From: Chrysemys picta bellii
Taxonomy: Eukaryota; Chordata; Testudines; Emydidae
Direction: 5' to 3'
Assembly: GCF_011386835.1 (NCBI RefSeq)
Contig: NC_088795.1
Span: 13,001,441 to 13,065,440, forward strand
DNA length: 64,000 nucleotides
The notes under the pieces: model-generated
Told to the model about the DNA's origin: nothing
Database searches by the model: none
What the model saw: the letters and a program-made list of their open reading frames with translations, nothing else
In this document: positions 9,773 to 20,704 of the stretch, piece after piece
Layout: each line of letters opens with the position of its first letter
How positions within the stretch are numbered: the stretch's first letter is position 1
Translations under genes and position numbers: made by a program

Positions 9773-10990
9773 CCCTTGGTTTTTCCTAGTGACTTTAGCT
9801 AAACTGACTTGTGTGTGTAGACATTCCTAGGATCAGAATCTGATCCTTTTTGGGTGTTAGTAGAAAAAGCTACGGTTACCTTCCAGGAACAGGGTGTGGT
9901 GAAAGCTATCCTCCTTCCTACTTATGATCCTCTGAAAGCAACATTGTAAGTGAGCAAATTCATGTGTTCTAAGACAATATTAATTTGCATCTTTTACCCT
10001 GCACATGCAAGACTAGACTAGATATTGGTGCCAGTGCAAAGGGGGTCATTGCTTCTAGGATTCAGCTTATCTGTGAAATGGACTAGTGACAGATGTAATG
10101 GGACTTGTTTATGGACGTCACACGGATGCATGTGCTGTGACTCGAATGAATTGTTGTTTAGGTATGTATAACTGAATGTATCTGGGGGCACGGTGTTCAT
10201 TATATTTATGCCTTCTGTGGTGATTAATATAACTCCTGTTCATTTTACTGTTACTGAAACTTGTGTACCCATATACTTCATCTCCAATAACATGTGCATC
10301 AGTGAGAACAGCATTCCAGGGCAGACAGGTGTACATGAGTACACCAGAACTACTAATGTGCATGCAGGTAATTATAAAGCAGCAGTGTCTGTACACATTT
10401 ACATCCACGTCAGTGGAATGTGTTCTCCCCCCCCCCGCCCATCATACATAACTGATTTACTTCACTTATAATTGATTATCTCTCTATAGCTTCTGGACTG
10501 CATACTACATTTGTCCATAGCTGCTCCCATAGATACCATCAGCTGTCACTACCTTTGTAATATAAATAATAGCTGTCTTTTGCATTTGATCCAACTGCTT
10601 GATTTATGAGCGATAAGTGACTGTCCAGTATTTGGATAAACATGCTCTTCCCTTTTATGGAACATCTGTCAATGAAACCACACCCACTGGTTGTGGCTCA
10701 GGTTTTATGTTTACAAGGAGGATAGGGTGTAGTTTACTCTTCACTGTTCTAAGGTAAATTTTGGAGTCTCTTTCTGCTCTGCAGTGTCTTTACTCCAGTT
10801 GGAGTAAAACTCTAAAAGTAGATTGAGATCTTTCTGAAGAGGAAGAAGTGCTATCTGCTCCTGACTCGATGATGCCCAGTTTTCTATTAGTAGCATTGTG
10901 CTGGCCACTTGCTGTAGGACTCTGGTGCATTGGCATGCTACACTCTTAATCCAGCACTGAGAAGGAATACCTTATGCTGAATACCATATG
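9773..10990. other. Unique-looking sequence with a C-run
   Basis: A run of C occurs near 10427-10437. No gene or repeat is recognised. Confidence 0.45.
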
Positions 10991-10998
10991 CTCTAAAG

Positions 10999-11115
10999 CA
11001 GTGGTTCTCAACCTGTGGCCCAATCAGCACAGAACTGCAGCCCATGTGACATCCTCAGGGCCATACAGATAATATTGGATGTGGCCCACAATGGTAAATA
11101 GGTTGAGAAACACTG
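10999..11115. mobile_element. hAT MITE (117 bp)
   Basis: CAGTGGTTCTCAACCTGTGG at the left and GGTTGAGAAACACTG at the right are terminal inverted repeats. A perfect 8-bp duplication CTCTAAAG lies at 10991-10998 and 11116-11123. The terminus CAGTGGTTCTCAA is typical of Charlie-type hATs. The interior has no coding capacity. Confidence 0.93.
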
Positions 11116-11123
11116 CTCTAAAG

Positions 11124-12627
11124 GTACTGCTAGAAACAATCAGTAAATGTTAGTTTGCCATTCCTAACGTTGGAGATTTCTCTTCAAGCTCTTTCAAGGA
11201 GGAAAAATCTGATGCACTCGGCTAAAAGTTTTATTTGCTATGGGAATTTGCTTTGGCTAATACAGTTTTTAAGACGTGTTGGTTCATTCAGAGGTCGAGG
11301 AACATTTATGTAAGGAGTCTTCAATAACATTCCTTTAACTTGGCAAGTTGAGAGAGCCCTGATGCCAGTTTTTTCCCCTCTTTTGAGTATTAAATTTTTG
11401 TGTGGATCCTTTTGACTTCCAACCAAACAGTGAAATTGTTTTCAAAATATGAAGCTATCATGTAAAGGTAAAGAATTGTGCATTATAAATATTTCCTTTG
11501 AGTTTCCCCTGCCTAATCGGGTTGACATCAAGCCCAGCACTCCATCCTAGCTTTGTTTTGTTTAAAGAGTTGTCTTAGCTTGCTCAGCCCCACTGATCAA
11601 CTTAGTTATGATATTCACACATCCAGGCATGCTGGAGATAGAACATGTAAGAATAGGCATTTCATTCATTCTATCTAGCTGCTCCCCCACACTGAAGAGG
11701 CCCCTGTACTTTGCTTTCTGCTGTATTCATCCCACCCTGTTGACCTGAGCAAATGCTCAAAGCAGTCACCACCCTTAAATTCACAAAAACCACATCTGGG
11801 TGAATTCTAGACTGATAACATCAGGTTAGGAAACAGTTGAGCTGGATTCACTCATTTTTTTAACATTTAAAATTTGTTCTGCCATACAGCAGGGTAATTT
11901 GATGGGTCATTTAACTGTCACCTCGTGTGACTTTAAGCAATAGGAAAAGTAGACACTCTCCACTAAGTCCTAATGATGAGCCACTTCTTTAAATGTAAAC
12001 CCTCTCCCCGCACTCAGTATGCAATTATCCCTATTGCTGTCACTAACTTCACATGGTTTTTTGAAGAGTTGAGGAACGGAGAAAAGGGGGCAAGTGATCA
12101 TATTGCTGAAAAGCCTAATGAATAACCAAATGCATTTCAGATATTGCAGGAGCACGTGCAATATTCTGGCTGACACAAGGCCCTTACCTTGAAATATGCC
12201 ATTTCCCTAAGGATGGAACTATATTGCTGCTTTTATTATCCCATTATCTTAACAGTTCCTGAAGTATCCAAATATTAACTCTGGTTTATTAAAACAAACG
12301 TGTTTCATTATGAAATGACATGCATGACATAACCTTGCTTGTAATAATATTGCAGTGCCAAACTCCCAGAAGTAGCAGCAATAAAGGGGTCTCTCGCCCA
12401 CATTCTTTCTCTCACTTGCCTTTCTGCCCCTCAGGTATATTCTGTTATCTGTGAATTTAATAGAAAATCTGCCTGGTGAGACAGAATTACTATTATAATC
12501 CCAGCACAAGAAAAATATCCATACAGTGACCTGCTTCAGGAAACGCTAAGGCCTTCTAGGATGACGAGGCAGGAAAGCAGAGGAGGCTAGTTTCTTTTGA
12601 CTTGTCATGAATAAACCTGATCAGGAG
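11124..12627. other. Unique-looking sequence
   Basis: No coding similarity or repeat terminus is seen. Composition is uniform and AT-rich. Confidence 0.45.
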
Positions 12628-12635
12628 TTCTAGAA

Positions 12636-12841
12636 CAGCGGTTCTCAAACGGAGGTTCTCAAACTGAGCTTACTACGTGGGGGGTCCTGAGCTGTCAGCC
12701 TCCACCCCCAAATCTCGCTTCACCTCCAGCATTTATAATAGTATTAAATATAAAAAAAGGGTTTTGAATTTATAAGAGGAGTCACACTCGGAGTCTAGCT
12801 GTGTGGAAGGGGTCACCAATACAAAAGTTTGAGAACCACTG
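12636..12841. mobile_element. hAT MITE (206 bp)
   Basis: CAGCGGTTCTCAAACGGAGG at the left and AGTTTGAGAACCACTG at the right form the terminal inverted repeats. A perfect 8-bp duplication TTCTAGAA is present at 12628-12635 and 12842-12849. The ends resemble those of 10999-11115 but the interior differs, so it is a separate Charlie-like subfamily. Confidence 0.93.
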
Positions 12842-12889
12842 TTCTAGAAGGAAAGAGAAAAGGGCAGGGCGTCAAATGCACACTTGATT

Positions 12890-13246
12890 GTTGTGGGTAT
12901 TTAGGAGTCCAGGAGCAGGTAAAAGGTTGATAAGACACCAAGATGGTAAACTTCATTAAAAAGATGCATCACTGTACCCTCGGTCAATGGTGCAGATGCC
13001 ACCTCTACCTCATAGCCCATACATGGAGAATCACTCCAAGCCTCTTCCCACTAGCTCTGACGCAAACCCCAGTCTTGCCTAGACACTGGGAAAATAGATT
13101 GGTAGCCTGTCTGGGTCCAGTGAAAGTAATGTAGGGCTTAGTGTCATCCACACACTGATGACACATTGATGCAGCCCAAACTGTCTCATTTCTCCCAGTG
13201 GCATCACATACACGTTGAACAGGAGGGGTGACAGAGCAGAGCCTTG
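12890..13246 (-). mobile_element. L2-like LINE reverse transcriptase fragment
   Basis: Read on the minus strand from 13246 the sequence gives GSALSP and LFNVYVMPLGE, then VDDTKPY, where L2-type RTs have YADDTQLY. These motifs lie in the expected order (thumb-proximal RT motifs B and C), with frame changes. The fragment starts exactly where the neighbouring LINE tail ends, so the other LINE appears to have inserted into or next to it. The clade assignment rests on motif wording only. Confidence 0.6.
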
Positions 13247-14297
13247 TTTATTTATTTAGCATGTGCATAGTCGTCTGTGCAAGCATTAGCATCTTCAGTG
13301 GCGTGATGCAGTTCTTCTAGGCCACCGCTGAACTAATCAGCAGGCATTCATCGACAGTGTGCATCATCGTCTGTGTTGCGCCGCAGCTGTACAGAGGGCT
13401 GTCACGAAGGCCCCAGTGATACTGGTTGGCTGCAGAGACCTTGCCCGGTCCGGAACCTGTTGAACAGGAACCATTAGCAACGGGGCAGGTCAAAACCAGG
13501 CGGGCAAACTGCGGGGTCAGTGACGAAGGACTGGTTGGGGATTATAACTGATATCCATTCCTCTTGTCAGAATGTTTCCGCCCTAACAGCCTGGCATGGC
13601 GGATGAGACCATAATGGGCGACGTGACAGCAAACGTGCAGCTGGTGGTTTAAAAAGGTCATTGTGCAGTGGCAGGCTGGAGTTGGCGCATACTTTCTCCA
13701 GTAACTTGCCAGTAACAACCTCTCGTCTGATATGAGGAGGAGCAGTATTGCTCAGAACTGGAAGTCATGGGAGTGGGGTCGGACGCAGGGTGCCGGAGAT
13801 GATGCGCATGGTGGCATGTAACTGTGTATCCACCAGTTTGGTATGTGACGATCGATTCCAAACTGGTGCGCAATACTCCGCCACCAAATACAAGGTGCAA
13901 GAGCTGGTGTCCGCGAAGTTGGAGTATGAGCACCGCATGACGAACCTGCCAGTTTGCTAAGAAGATTGTTGTACGTCTTAACTTTAGCTGCTGTCTTTTT
14001 CAGTTGGGCATGGTAACTCACACCTAGATAGACCGGTTCTACTTCATGCTTCACCTTCTGACCATTCAGATAAACATTCAGTTCTCGGGTTGCGCTGGCA
14101 TGATGAAGATGGAACAAACTGGAGACTGTTTTTATGATGCTTGGCTGGAGGTGCCAAGTCTTACAGTAGTCAGCTAACTTTTTATCATGTCCCAGTTTAA
14201 GATGTTATCAAGCTCGTGAAACATCCGGGCCTGGGTACCGCAACAGATGTCGTCTGCGTAAATGAACTTTCGTGACTCTGTTGTTGGCAGGTCATTG
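13247..14297 (-). mobile_element. Non-LTR retrotransposon fragment with YADD motif
   Basis: On the minus strand the coding order is LYINDLPTTESRKFIYADDICC (in part, about 14300-14240), LNVYLNGQKVKHEVEPVYLG (about 14070-14010) and NNLLSKLAG. Next, in another frame, come LRP.PLPWLPVLSNIAPPHIRR-like and FNRFRTGQGLCSANQYHWG (about 13460-13400), and CGATQTMMHTVDECLL (about 13370-13330). It ends in a TAAATAAATAAA-type tail at 13247. The cysteine/histidine C-terminus after the RT (CG..QTM.H...C) occurs in several jockey-superfamily LINEs. The polymerase motif YADD is intact, but several frameshifts and a TAG break the frame. I do not assign the clade. Confidence 0.72.
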
Positions 14298-14305
14298 ATG
14301 TAAAG

Positions 14306-15640
14306 CAGGGGTCGGCAACCTTTCAGAAGCGGTGTGCCAAGTCTTCATTTATTCACTTTAATTTAAGGTTTCACGTGCCAGTAATACATTTTAATGTTTT
14401 TTAGAAGGTCTCTCTCTATAAGTCTATATATTATATAACTAAACTATTGTTGTATTGTAAAGTAAACAAGGTTTTCAAAATGTTTAAGAAGCTTCATTTA
14501 AAATTAAATTAAAATGTTGATCTTATGCAGCTGGCCTGCTCAGCCCGCTGCTGGTCTGGGGTTCTGTTCACCTAGGCCGGCAGCGGGCTGAGCAGGGCCT
14601 GCGGCCGGGACACCGGCTGGCAAGGGTCTGGCAGCCAGAACCCCAGACCGGCAGCGGGCCGTGCGGGGCCGGCGGCCGGGACCCCAGGCCAGCAGTGGGA
14701 TGAGCGGCTCAGGGGTTCCATCCAGCGGCTCCTGCCAGCCGGGATCCCAGCTGACGGACCCGCTCAGCCTGCTGCCAGTCTGGGGTCCCGGCCCTGTCCA
14801 CATACAGTGGGTACGTACCTTCTCCCTGGTTCTGGCCCATTCTCTTCCTCTCTCTCTCTCTGCACTGAGCTGAGGGTGGGAGTGCACTGAGCCCAGGGCT
14901 GGGGGTGAAGGAGCAGGCTGGGGGTTGAGGTGTAGGGTCTGGCGAGGAGCTAGAATAAGGGAGGGGGCTCAGGGTTGGGGCAGGAAGTTTGGAGGTGGAG
15001 CGCTTACCTGGGCAGCTCCCATTTGGTGCAAGGGGTGCAGGTGGGAATGTGGGGGGGGGGGTGTTCAAGAGCTCCCGTTTGGTGCTCAGGGTGAGGATGT
15101 GGGGGGTGCAAGTCAGGATGTGGGGGGGCTGGGTATGGGGGGTGCAAGAGTCAGGGCAGAGGGCTGGGGGCATGTGAGGGGGGTGCAGGTGTCAGGGCAG
15201 AGGGCTGGGTGTGTGTGAGAGGGGGTCGTGGGGTGCTCACGGCAGGGGGCTGGATGGGATATGCCCCTATTCCACCACCACCACTCCTTTCCCAAGGCCC
15301 TGCCCCTGCTTCTTCTCTGCCTGAGCAGGGAGCACGCTGACTCCACTCCTCCCCCAACCCTTCCCTCGCAAGGGCCATCAGCTGGCAGGGAGGGTGGGAC
15401 GGAGAGGAGGAGGAGGGACAGGAACCCAGCACACTGCAGGAAGAGGCAGGGGAGCCAGCAGGACCAAGCTTCTGCCCCTTCCCCCTGCCCCCTTTGGAGG
15501 GGGATGGGGGGGCGGAGAAGGGCGGGGGCAAGGGGCAGGGGGTAGAAGTTTGGTCCTGCTGGCTCCCCGGCCTCTTCCCGCAGTTTGCTGGGTTCCTGCC
15601 CCTCCTCCTCCTCCTCCTCCTCTCCGATGTACATAGCAGA
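14306..15640 (+). mobile_element. GC-rich hAT, right end not found
   Basis: It opens with CAGGGGTCGGCAACCTTTCA, a classic hAT (Charlie-like) terminus, followed by TTCATTTATTCACTTTAA and an AT-rich zone. From 14530 it is a GC-rich interior built of AGCAGTGGG, CCGGGACCCC and GGTGCAGG words. The left flank ATGTAAAG (14298-14305) would be the target duplication, but no matching right end is present. The element passes into the Penelope-like element near 15640, so its right end was lost or never copied. Long open frames inside are compositional artefacts. Confidence 0.7.
15401..15626. repeat. Inverted repeat with ~80-bp arms
   Basis: The left arm (15401-15480) reads GGAGGGACAGGAACCCAGCA, then AGGAAGAGGCAGGGGAGCC and AGCAGGACCAAGCTTCTG. 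The right arm (about 15533-15626) gives AGAAGTTTGGTCCTGCTGGC and CTCTTCCCGCAG, then TGCTGGGTTCCTGCCCCTCC, the reverse complement with few differences. A ~50-bp G-rich spacer separates them. It lies at the end of the GC-rich hAT interior and may be a fold-back module of its own. Confidence 0.8.
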
Positions 15641-16445
15641 AGGGCATTGCCTTGTGAGGCAGGCTAGTCCTCGCCCACAGACAACCTGCCAACCTTAAGC
15701 ATATTCTCACCAGCAGCCACACACCGCACCATAGTCACTCTAACTCAGGAACCAATCCATGCAACAAACCTCGATGCACATATTTGTCCACATATTTACA
15801 CCAGTGACACCATTACAGGACCTAACCAGATCAGCCACAACATCACCGGTTCATTCACCTGCATGTCCACCAATGTTATATATGCCATCATGTGCCAGCA
15901 ATGCCCCTCTGCTATGTACATCGGCCAAACTGGACAATCCCTACGTAAAAGGTAAATGGACACAAGTCAGATATTAGGAATGGCAATATACAAAAACTTG
16001 TAGGAGAACACTTCAACCTCCCTGGACACACAATAGCAGATTTAAAGGTAGCCGTCCTGCAGCAAAAAAACTTCAGGACCAGACTCCAAAGAGAAACTGC
16101 TGAACTTCAGTTCATTTGCAAATTTGACACCATCAGCTCAGGATTAAACAAAGACTGTGAATGGCTAGCCAACTGCAAAAGCAGTTTCTCCTCCCCTGGT
16201 GTTCACACCTCAACTGCTAGAAGAGGGCCTCACCCTCCCTGATTGAACTAACCTCATTATCTCCAGACTGATTCTTGCCTGAATATTTATACCTGCCTCT
16301 GGAAATTTTCACACATGCGTCTGATGAAGTGGGTATTCACCCATGAAAGCTTATGCTCCAATACGTCTGTTAGTCTATAAGGTGCCACAGGACTCTTTGT
16401 CACTTTTTACAGATCCAGACTAACACAGCTACCCCTCTGATATTT
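15641..16445 (+). mobile_element. Penelope-like element, 3' part
   Basis: This 5'-truncated copy holds the C-terminal linker and GIY-YIG endonuclease of a Penelope-like retroelement. It is followed by a 3' tail with GATGAAGTGGGTATTCACCC, AAAGCTTATGCTCCAATAC, GGTGCCACAGGACTCTTTGT and CAGACTAACACAGCTACCCC. Penelope elements use an RT plus this endonuclease for integration; the RT domain is absent here. The tail layout resembles the tails at 3437-3530 and 7940-8030. The 5' edge is approximate, because the GC-rich hAT runs into it. Confidence 0.8.
15655..16240 (+). pseudogene. Penelope GIY-YIG endonuclease C-terminus, frameshifted
   Basis: Reading from about 15678 gives a linker with RQPANLKHILTSS, then GTNPCNKPRC, and after two in-frame stops the segment FTCMSTNVIYAIMCQQCPS followed by AMYIGQTGQSLRKR (about 15850-15955). 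VIYAIMCQQC...YIGQTG is the CCHH/GIY-YIG signature of Penelope endonucleases, with the IYA and YIG strands and the Arg of SLRKR. A one-base deletion near 15953 shifts the frame. The continuation NGHKSDIRNGN, LVGEHFNLPGH and DCEWLANCKSSF follows in the next frame to about 16190. The protein cannot be made intact. Confidence 0.8.
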
Positions 16446-17410
16446 CTGTATGCAACAAATACTGCATGCGGATGGCTGAAGGAATTTATACATCGTGTTG
16501 TTTTTAAGTGCTGATATTAAAATACACTTGGCCAATTAAATCCCTGATGTAACTATACTGAAGCTGCTGGAATTCCACCTGGAATGAATTTGGCTCATTA
16601 TTAGGTACCTATGACTGTTCAGCCAAACATATCGCTCGATTGGCTGAACATTCTGACACCTCTTTTTGTGCAAAGAGATGTCATCTCATTTAATGGGAAG
16701 TCCCAGTAGTCAGCTCCATTTTCATTGTTGGGAAGGAAGCATTTTGACTTTAAATATAAAATAATACAAAAACTTGCTAGTACTTAATGATTTATTTACA
16801 AGATTTACTCTGCCTTGTATCTTCTTTTGGAATTATGAAGTGTTTGCTTAAATTTCTGTAATTCCAAGAACTACTGGACCACAGTTTGCAGTACTTGACG
16901 ATATAAGCCAGACTGCTCAGTTGGTTAAACATTCCAGTGCTTCCTTTTTAAAGATGCTGCTTCACATTGCAGTAATTGTCTGTCTCTCCCCTTGTTGTAG
17001 GGATTGGCAAACCTTGCGGAATTTAAAGTTTTGCAAACATTTCAAACAGCTTTTGAGGTTCATAAAATTAACATAGTTCATGAACTAAATGTAATCCAAA
17101 CACATAGGACCAGATCCTCAGCTGGTGGAAACTGGACCAGTTCCATTGAAGTCAATTTGTATGCAGTTCTTGAACCTCTCCCTGAAGCAGCTACCAGCCA
17201 CTGTGTTGGAGACAGCATATTGGGGACTAGATGAGTCTGATCCAGTACTCCAATTCTTAGCCTGGCAATAGTGGTGGTCTCTATAATATGCTATGTACAT
17301 TTTCTGTGGTCTTTCTGTATTTATATTTTCTTTACTCCCTATTTCATTGTTTCTTCACTGGACTTTTTAAGTCTTTGCTCAGGAGAATGTGACTCTAATA
17401 ACACGAGTTA
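16446..17410. other. Unique-looking sequence with one palindromic repeat
   Basis: At 17109-17180 GACCAGATCCTCAGCTGGTG leads to CCATTGAAGTCAATTTG, a copy of the palindromic group seen at 31604-31692 and 61441-61545 but with its second arm degraded. Nothing else is recognised. Confidence 0.5.
17109..17180. repeat. Ancient palindromic repeat, one arm
   Basis: GATCCTCAGCTGGTGGAAAC followed by CATTGAAGTCAA. The first arm is the same as the left arm at 31604. Confidence 0.6.
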
Positions 17411-18360
17411 AGAACATAAGAACAGCCATACTGGGTCAGACCAAAGGTCCATCCAGCCTAGGATCTTGTCTTCCAACAGTGGCCAATGCCAGATTATTCA
17501 GAGGAAGTGGACAGGACAATTATTGAGTGATCCATCCTCTGTTGTCCAGTCTCAGCTTCTAGCAGTCAGAGGTTTGGGACACCCAAAGCATGTGTGCCCA
17601 ACCATCTTGGCTAATAGCCATTGATGCACCCATTTTCCAGGAATTTATTTAGTTCTTTTTTGAACCCAGTTATACTTTTGGCCTTTACAACATCCTCTGG
17701 CAAGAAGTTCCATAGGTTGACTGTGTTTTGTGAAGAAGTACTTCCTTATGTTTGTTTTTAAACCTGATGCCTATTAATTTAATTTGGAGACCCCAATTTG
17801 TGTGTTATGTGAAGAGGTAAATAACACTTCCTTATTTACTTTCTCCACAAAATTCATGATTTTATAGACCTCTCTAATATCCCCCCTCAGTCGTCTCTTT
17901 TCCAAGATGAATAGTCCCACTCTTTTTAATCTCTCCTTGTATAGGACTGTTCCGTATCCCTAATCGTTTTTCTTGCCCTTCTCTATACTTTTTCCCAATT
18001 CTCATCTATCTTTTTTTGAGATAGGGTGACAAGAACTGCACACAATATTCACGGTGTGGTGTGGGTGTACTATGGATTTATATAATTTTTTTTTAAAATG
18101 GAGATATCCTATCTCCTAGAACTGGAAGGGACCTTGAAAGGTTATCAAGTCCAGCCCCCTGCCTTCACTAGCAGGACCAAGTACTTATTTTGCCCCAGAT
18201 CCCTGAGTGGCCCCCTCAAGGATTGAACTCACAACCCTGGGTTTAGCAGGCTAATGCTCAAACCACTGAGCTATCCCTCTCCTCCAATAATGGCATGATA
18301 TTTTCTGTCTTTTAATGTATCCTTTTCTTAATGGTGCCTAGCATTCTGTGTCACATTAGT
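17411..18360 (-). mobile_element. CR1 LINE, 5'-truncated, split by a SINE
   Basis: The minus-strand 3' end begins AACATAAGAACAGCCATACT at the left edge. It contains CAGTGGCCAATGCCAG, TAATAGCCATTGATG, CACAACATCCTCTGGCAAG-like text and CTCTTTTCCAAG, the standard CR1 3' UTR and last RT codons in reverse. After the SINE at 18083-18285 the CR1 resumes with GGCATGATATTTTCTGTCTT, so the SINE is the later insertion. No intact frame remains. Confidence 0.9.
18083..18285 (-). mobile_element. tRNA-derived SINE, tortoise type
   Basis: On the minus strand the element begins GGAGGAGAGGGATAGCTCAG. It shows A-box TAGCTCAGTGG and B-box GAGTTCAATCC, and a body with TACTTGGTCCTGCTAGTGAA, GGGGGCTGGACTTGAT and CCCTTCCAGTTCTAGGAGAT, and ends in an A-rich tail. 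The tRNA-like head plus this body is the tRNA(Lys)-related SINE known from tortoises and turtles. It is transcribed by RNA polymerase III when active and mobilised by LINE machinery. It lies inside a CR1 in the same orientation. Confidence 0.9.
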
Positions 18361-20390
18361 TGTTTGCTAATGGAAATCTCAAACCCACAGTGTGTGAAAT
18401 TAAAAGAAGTGGGTTTGCCCACCTTAAACTATTACTGTTCATGGTAATGCCTTTCTTTTTAAATAATTGGTCAGTTTAAAATGAAGAGAATATATACATT
18501 GGTGGGTTCTTTGTAATCTACTAAAATAGTTGCCCTTGTTTATTTCATTGTTGCTTTTGTTCTCACCCTGCTGATGTGGTGATGCTCTCACCAAAGGCTA
18601 GAAATCATTAGGAAATCTTATTACTTACTGTATTAAATACATCTGGCAAGAGAGGAGAAAAAGAGAGAATGAAAGAGATTTGACATAGAGGAAAGAAATA
18701 TTATTAGCCCACAAGTAAAGGGATATCTTATGCACAGGATGTACAGAAGGCAATAAACTGCTGGGCTTTTTTACTCTGTCATTTGAAGGAATGTCATGAA
18801 ATGTGTTAGTCATTATGAAGAAAGACCCTTGGCTCCTGTTGGATGCTCCATTTGTGTCTTATCTTTAACAAAAATCTGTGGTGGTAGTGCTGATCTGTTA
18901 GTGATTTCCTGCCTGTGAAGGGAAAAATTATAATTTTTAATTGTAGCATATGGAAAACCCCTGTTGATATGGCATGTTTCATTAGTTTGCAACTCCAAGT
19001 TTTATTCCACAGAGTTTAACAGTAATTTTTCAGTCCCAGAATATTTGCTAATTATCTTTCCCACAAATCCCTTACTGATTTTACTGGCAAGACATCAGTC
19101 CATACAGAATGGGAGTTCACCTTTGGACTATGTCAAAATATTATTTCATATATCATATCATATATATAATAGCTTGGAGCTACTGTATAATAAAACAGCC
19201 TGTGAGATCAGAAATTTGTGAGATCAGAAATTTGTAATCTCCTTTCCATAATTTCAAGCCATTTTGTTGGACAAAGCAGCTAGTAGATAATTTTCTTACA
19301 GGAATGTGTTACTTTAAGAAAAAGGGACCAAATTCTTCTCACCTACACCAACTCTAGAATGTAAATGTAGAATAAGTAAACTGAAATCAATTAACCGCTT
19401 AATTGATTTCAGTGGGGTTACCAGATGTAATCCAGTGTAATGAATAGCAGAAGGTGGTCTGATAGTTTTATCCATCCGAACATTGCTATACTATCGAGAC
19501 GGTGGTAGCCTGTCCAGAGTTTAAGGGTGAAACTTGCATTGCAAATCCAAATTTGGTGTCATGCTGTAATAAAATCCTCAATGTTCACTTCCACTTTAAA
19601 TTTTGCACGTGTTCTATGGCTGGCAGACAGTCTTTTGTCAAACTTGGAGCTAACGTGGGCAAACCATTTTAATGAGAGTTGGAGGTGGAAAATATGCTAA
19701 TTGTGTTTTTAAAGATTCTTATAATGCTGCTTGTTTAGCCACATTTTATCTCATATATGACTTGACTTGTCCTGAAAGATCTTGCTGATTAATAAAGTGC
19801 ATGGGACCAATTTAGAGATGGGGAATGGCATGCTTAAGGAAGTTATTCACCAGTTAATAACAGAAGTCAGAACAGTCCATTGGGTTCAGGTGGCATTTGA
19901 AAGGGTGCCAAATGAAAGATGCTTTCATATCCAATAAATATATATGTATTGAGATATTTTCCTTTCAACCTTCCTATGAAACCTATTAGGCAGTTTCTCA
20001 CTTTTAAGTTAAAAAAAAAAAGAGTGCATAATATCCCAAGCATCCAGCCTCAGTGAAGCTTTTTGTGGATTTGGGCTGTGTCTGGTGTATGTAACCAGTC
20101 AAAACAGGTTTACTTAGTTTAATTACAGAAGGCTCACAGATCTCTGCCTCCAGTGTTATATGAAAAATAGCCTGTTAGGCCCTGTTCTTTGATTGCTGTG
20201 GTCACTGTCCACTTGTGTGTTTCCCTGGCTTCTTTGATTTCTCCCATTCATTTTAGTGGATCAACTCTGGTTTTCTTTGTACAGTTTCATGGTTGGGAGG
20301 TGAGGGAGAACAAACACCTGTAGTCAGTGTGAAGTCAGTAATCTTTAGTCTGGCACTAGACTCTTAGAGAACCTCCCCAAGATTTCACTA
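18361..20390. other. Unique-looking sequence
   Basis: Contains the perfect hairpin at 19380-19413. A short direct repeat, TGTGAGATCAGAAATTTG, occurs twice at 19201-19232. No gene is recognised. Confidence 0.5.
19380..19413. repeat. Perfect 15-bp inverted repeat, 4-nt loop
   Basis: ACTGAAATCAATTAA at 19380-19394 is exactly inverted at 19399-19413 around CCGC. The GAAATCAATT core resembles the TGAAGTCAATGG group, so it may be a young-looking or rearranged member. Confidence 0.85.
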
Positions 20391-20704
20391 GAGCATGTCT
20401 CTAGTTTTACTCCTGACAGAGTTTTGCACCCCTTGCAAAAGAAATGTGTGTGTGGGGGGGGACACGCGCCTCTTCCCTGGCAGCCCAGGCAGTATGTCTG
20501 TTCCAGCATGCCTGGAGCAGCCTGAGAGACACACATCACTGCAGGAGCAGGGGGACTGGGCATGTGTGCCTATGGGGGAAGACGTTGATCACCGTCAGCG
20601 GGGCAGAGCTGGCCAACAAGTGAGAGAGACTTTGTTCCCCTCACTTGCTACTGCGGCTCGCCGGGCGTGGAGCGGGATAGGTCTTCTTATCATGCATCAG
20701 GAAG

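Noticed and set aside
14540..15640. Long overlapping open frames on both strands in the GC-rich hAT interior
   Set aside because: High GC suppresses stop codons, frames overlap in several phases, and the amino-acid strings are Pro/Gly/Arg-rich without domains.
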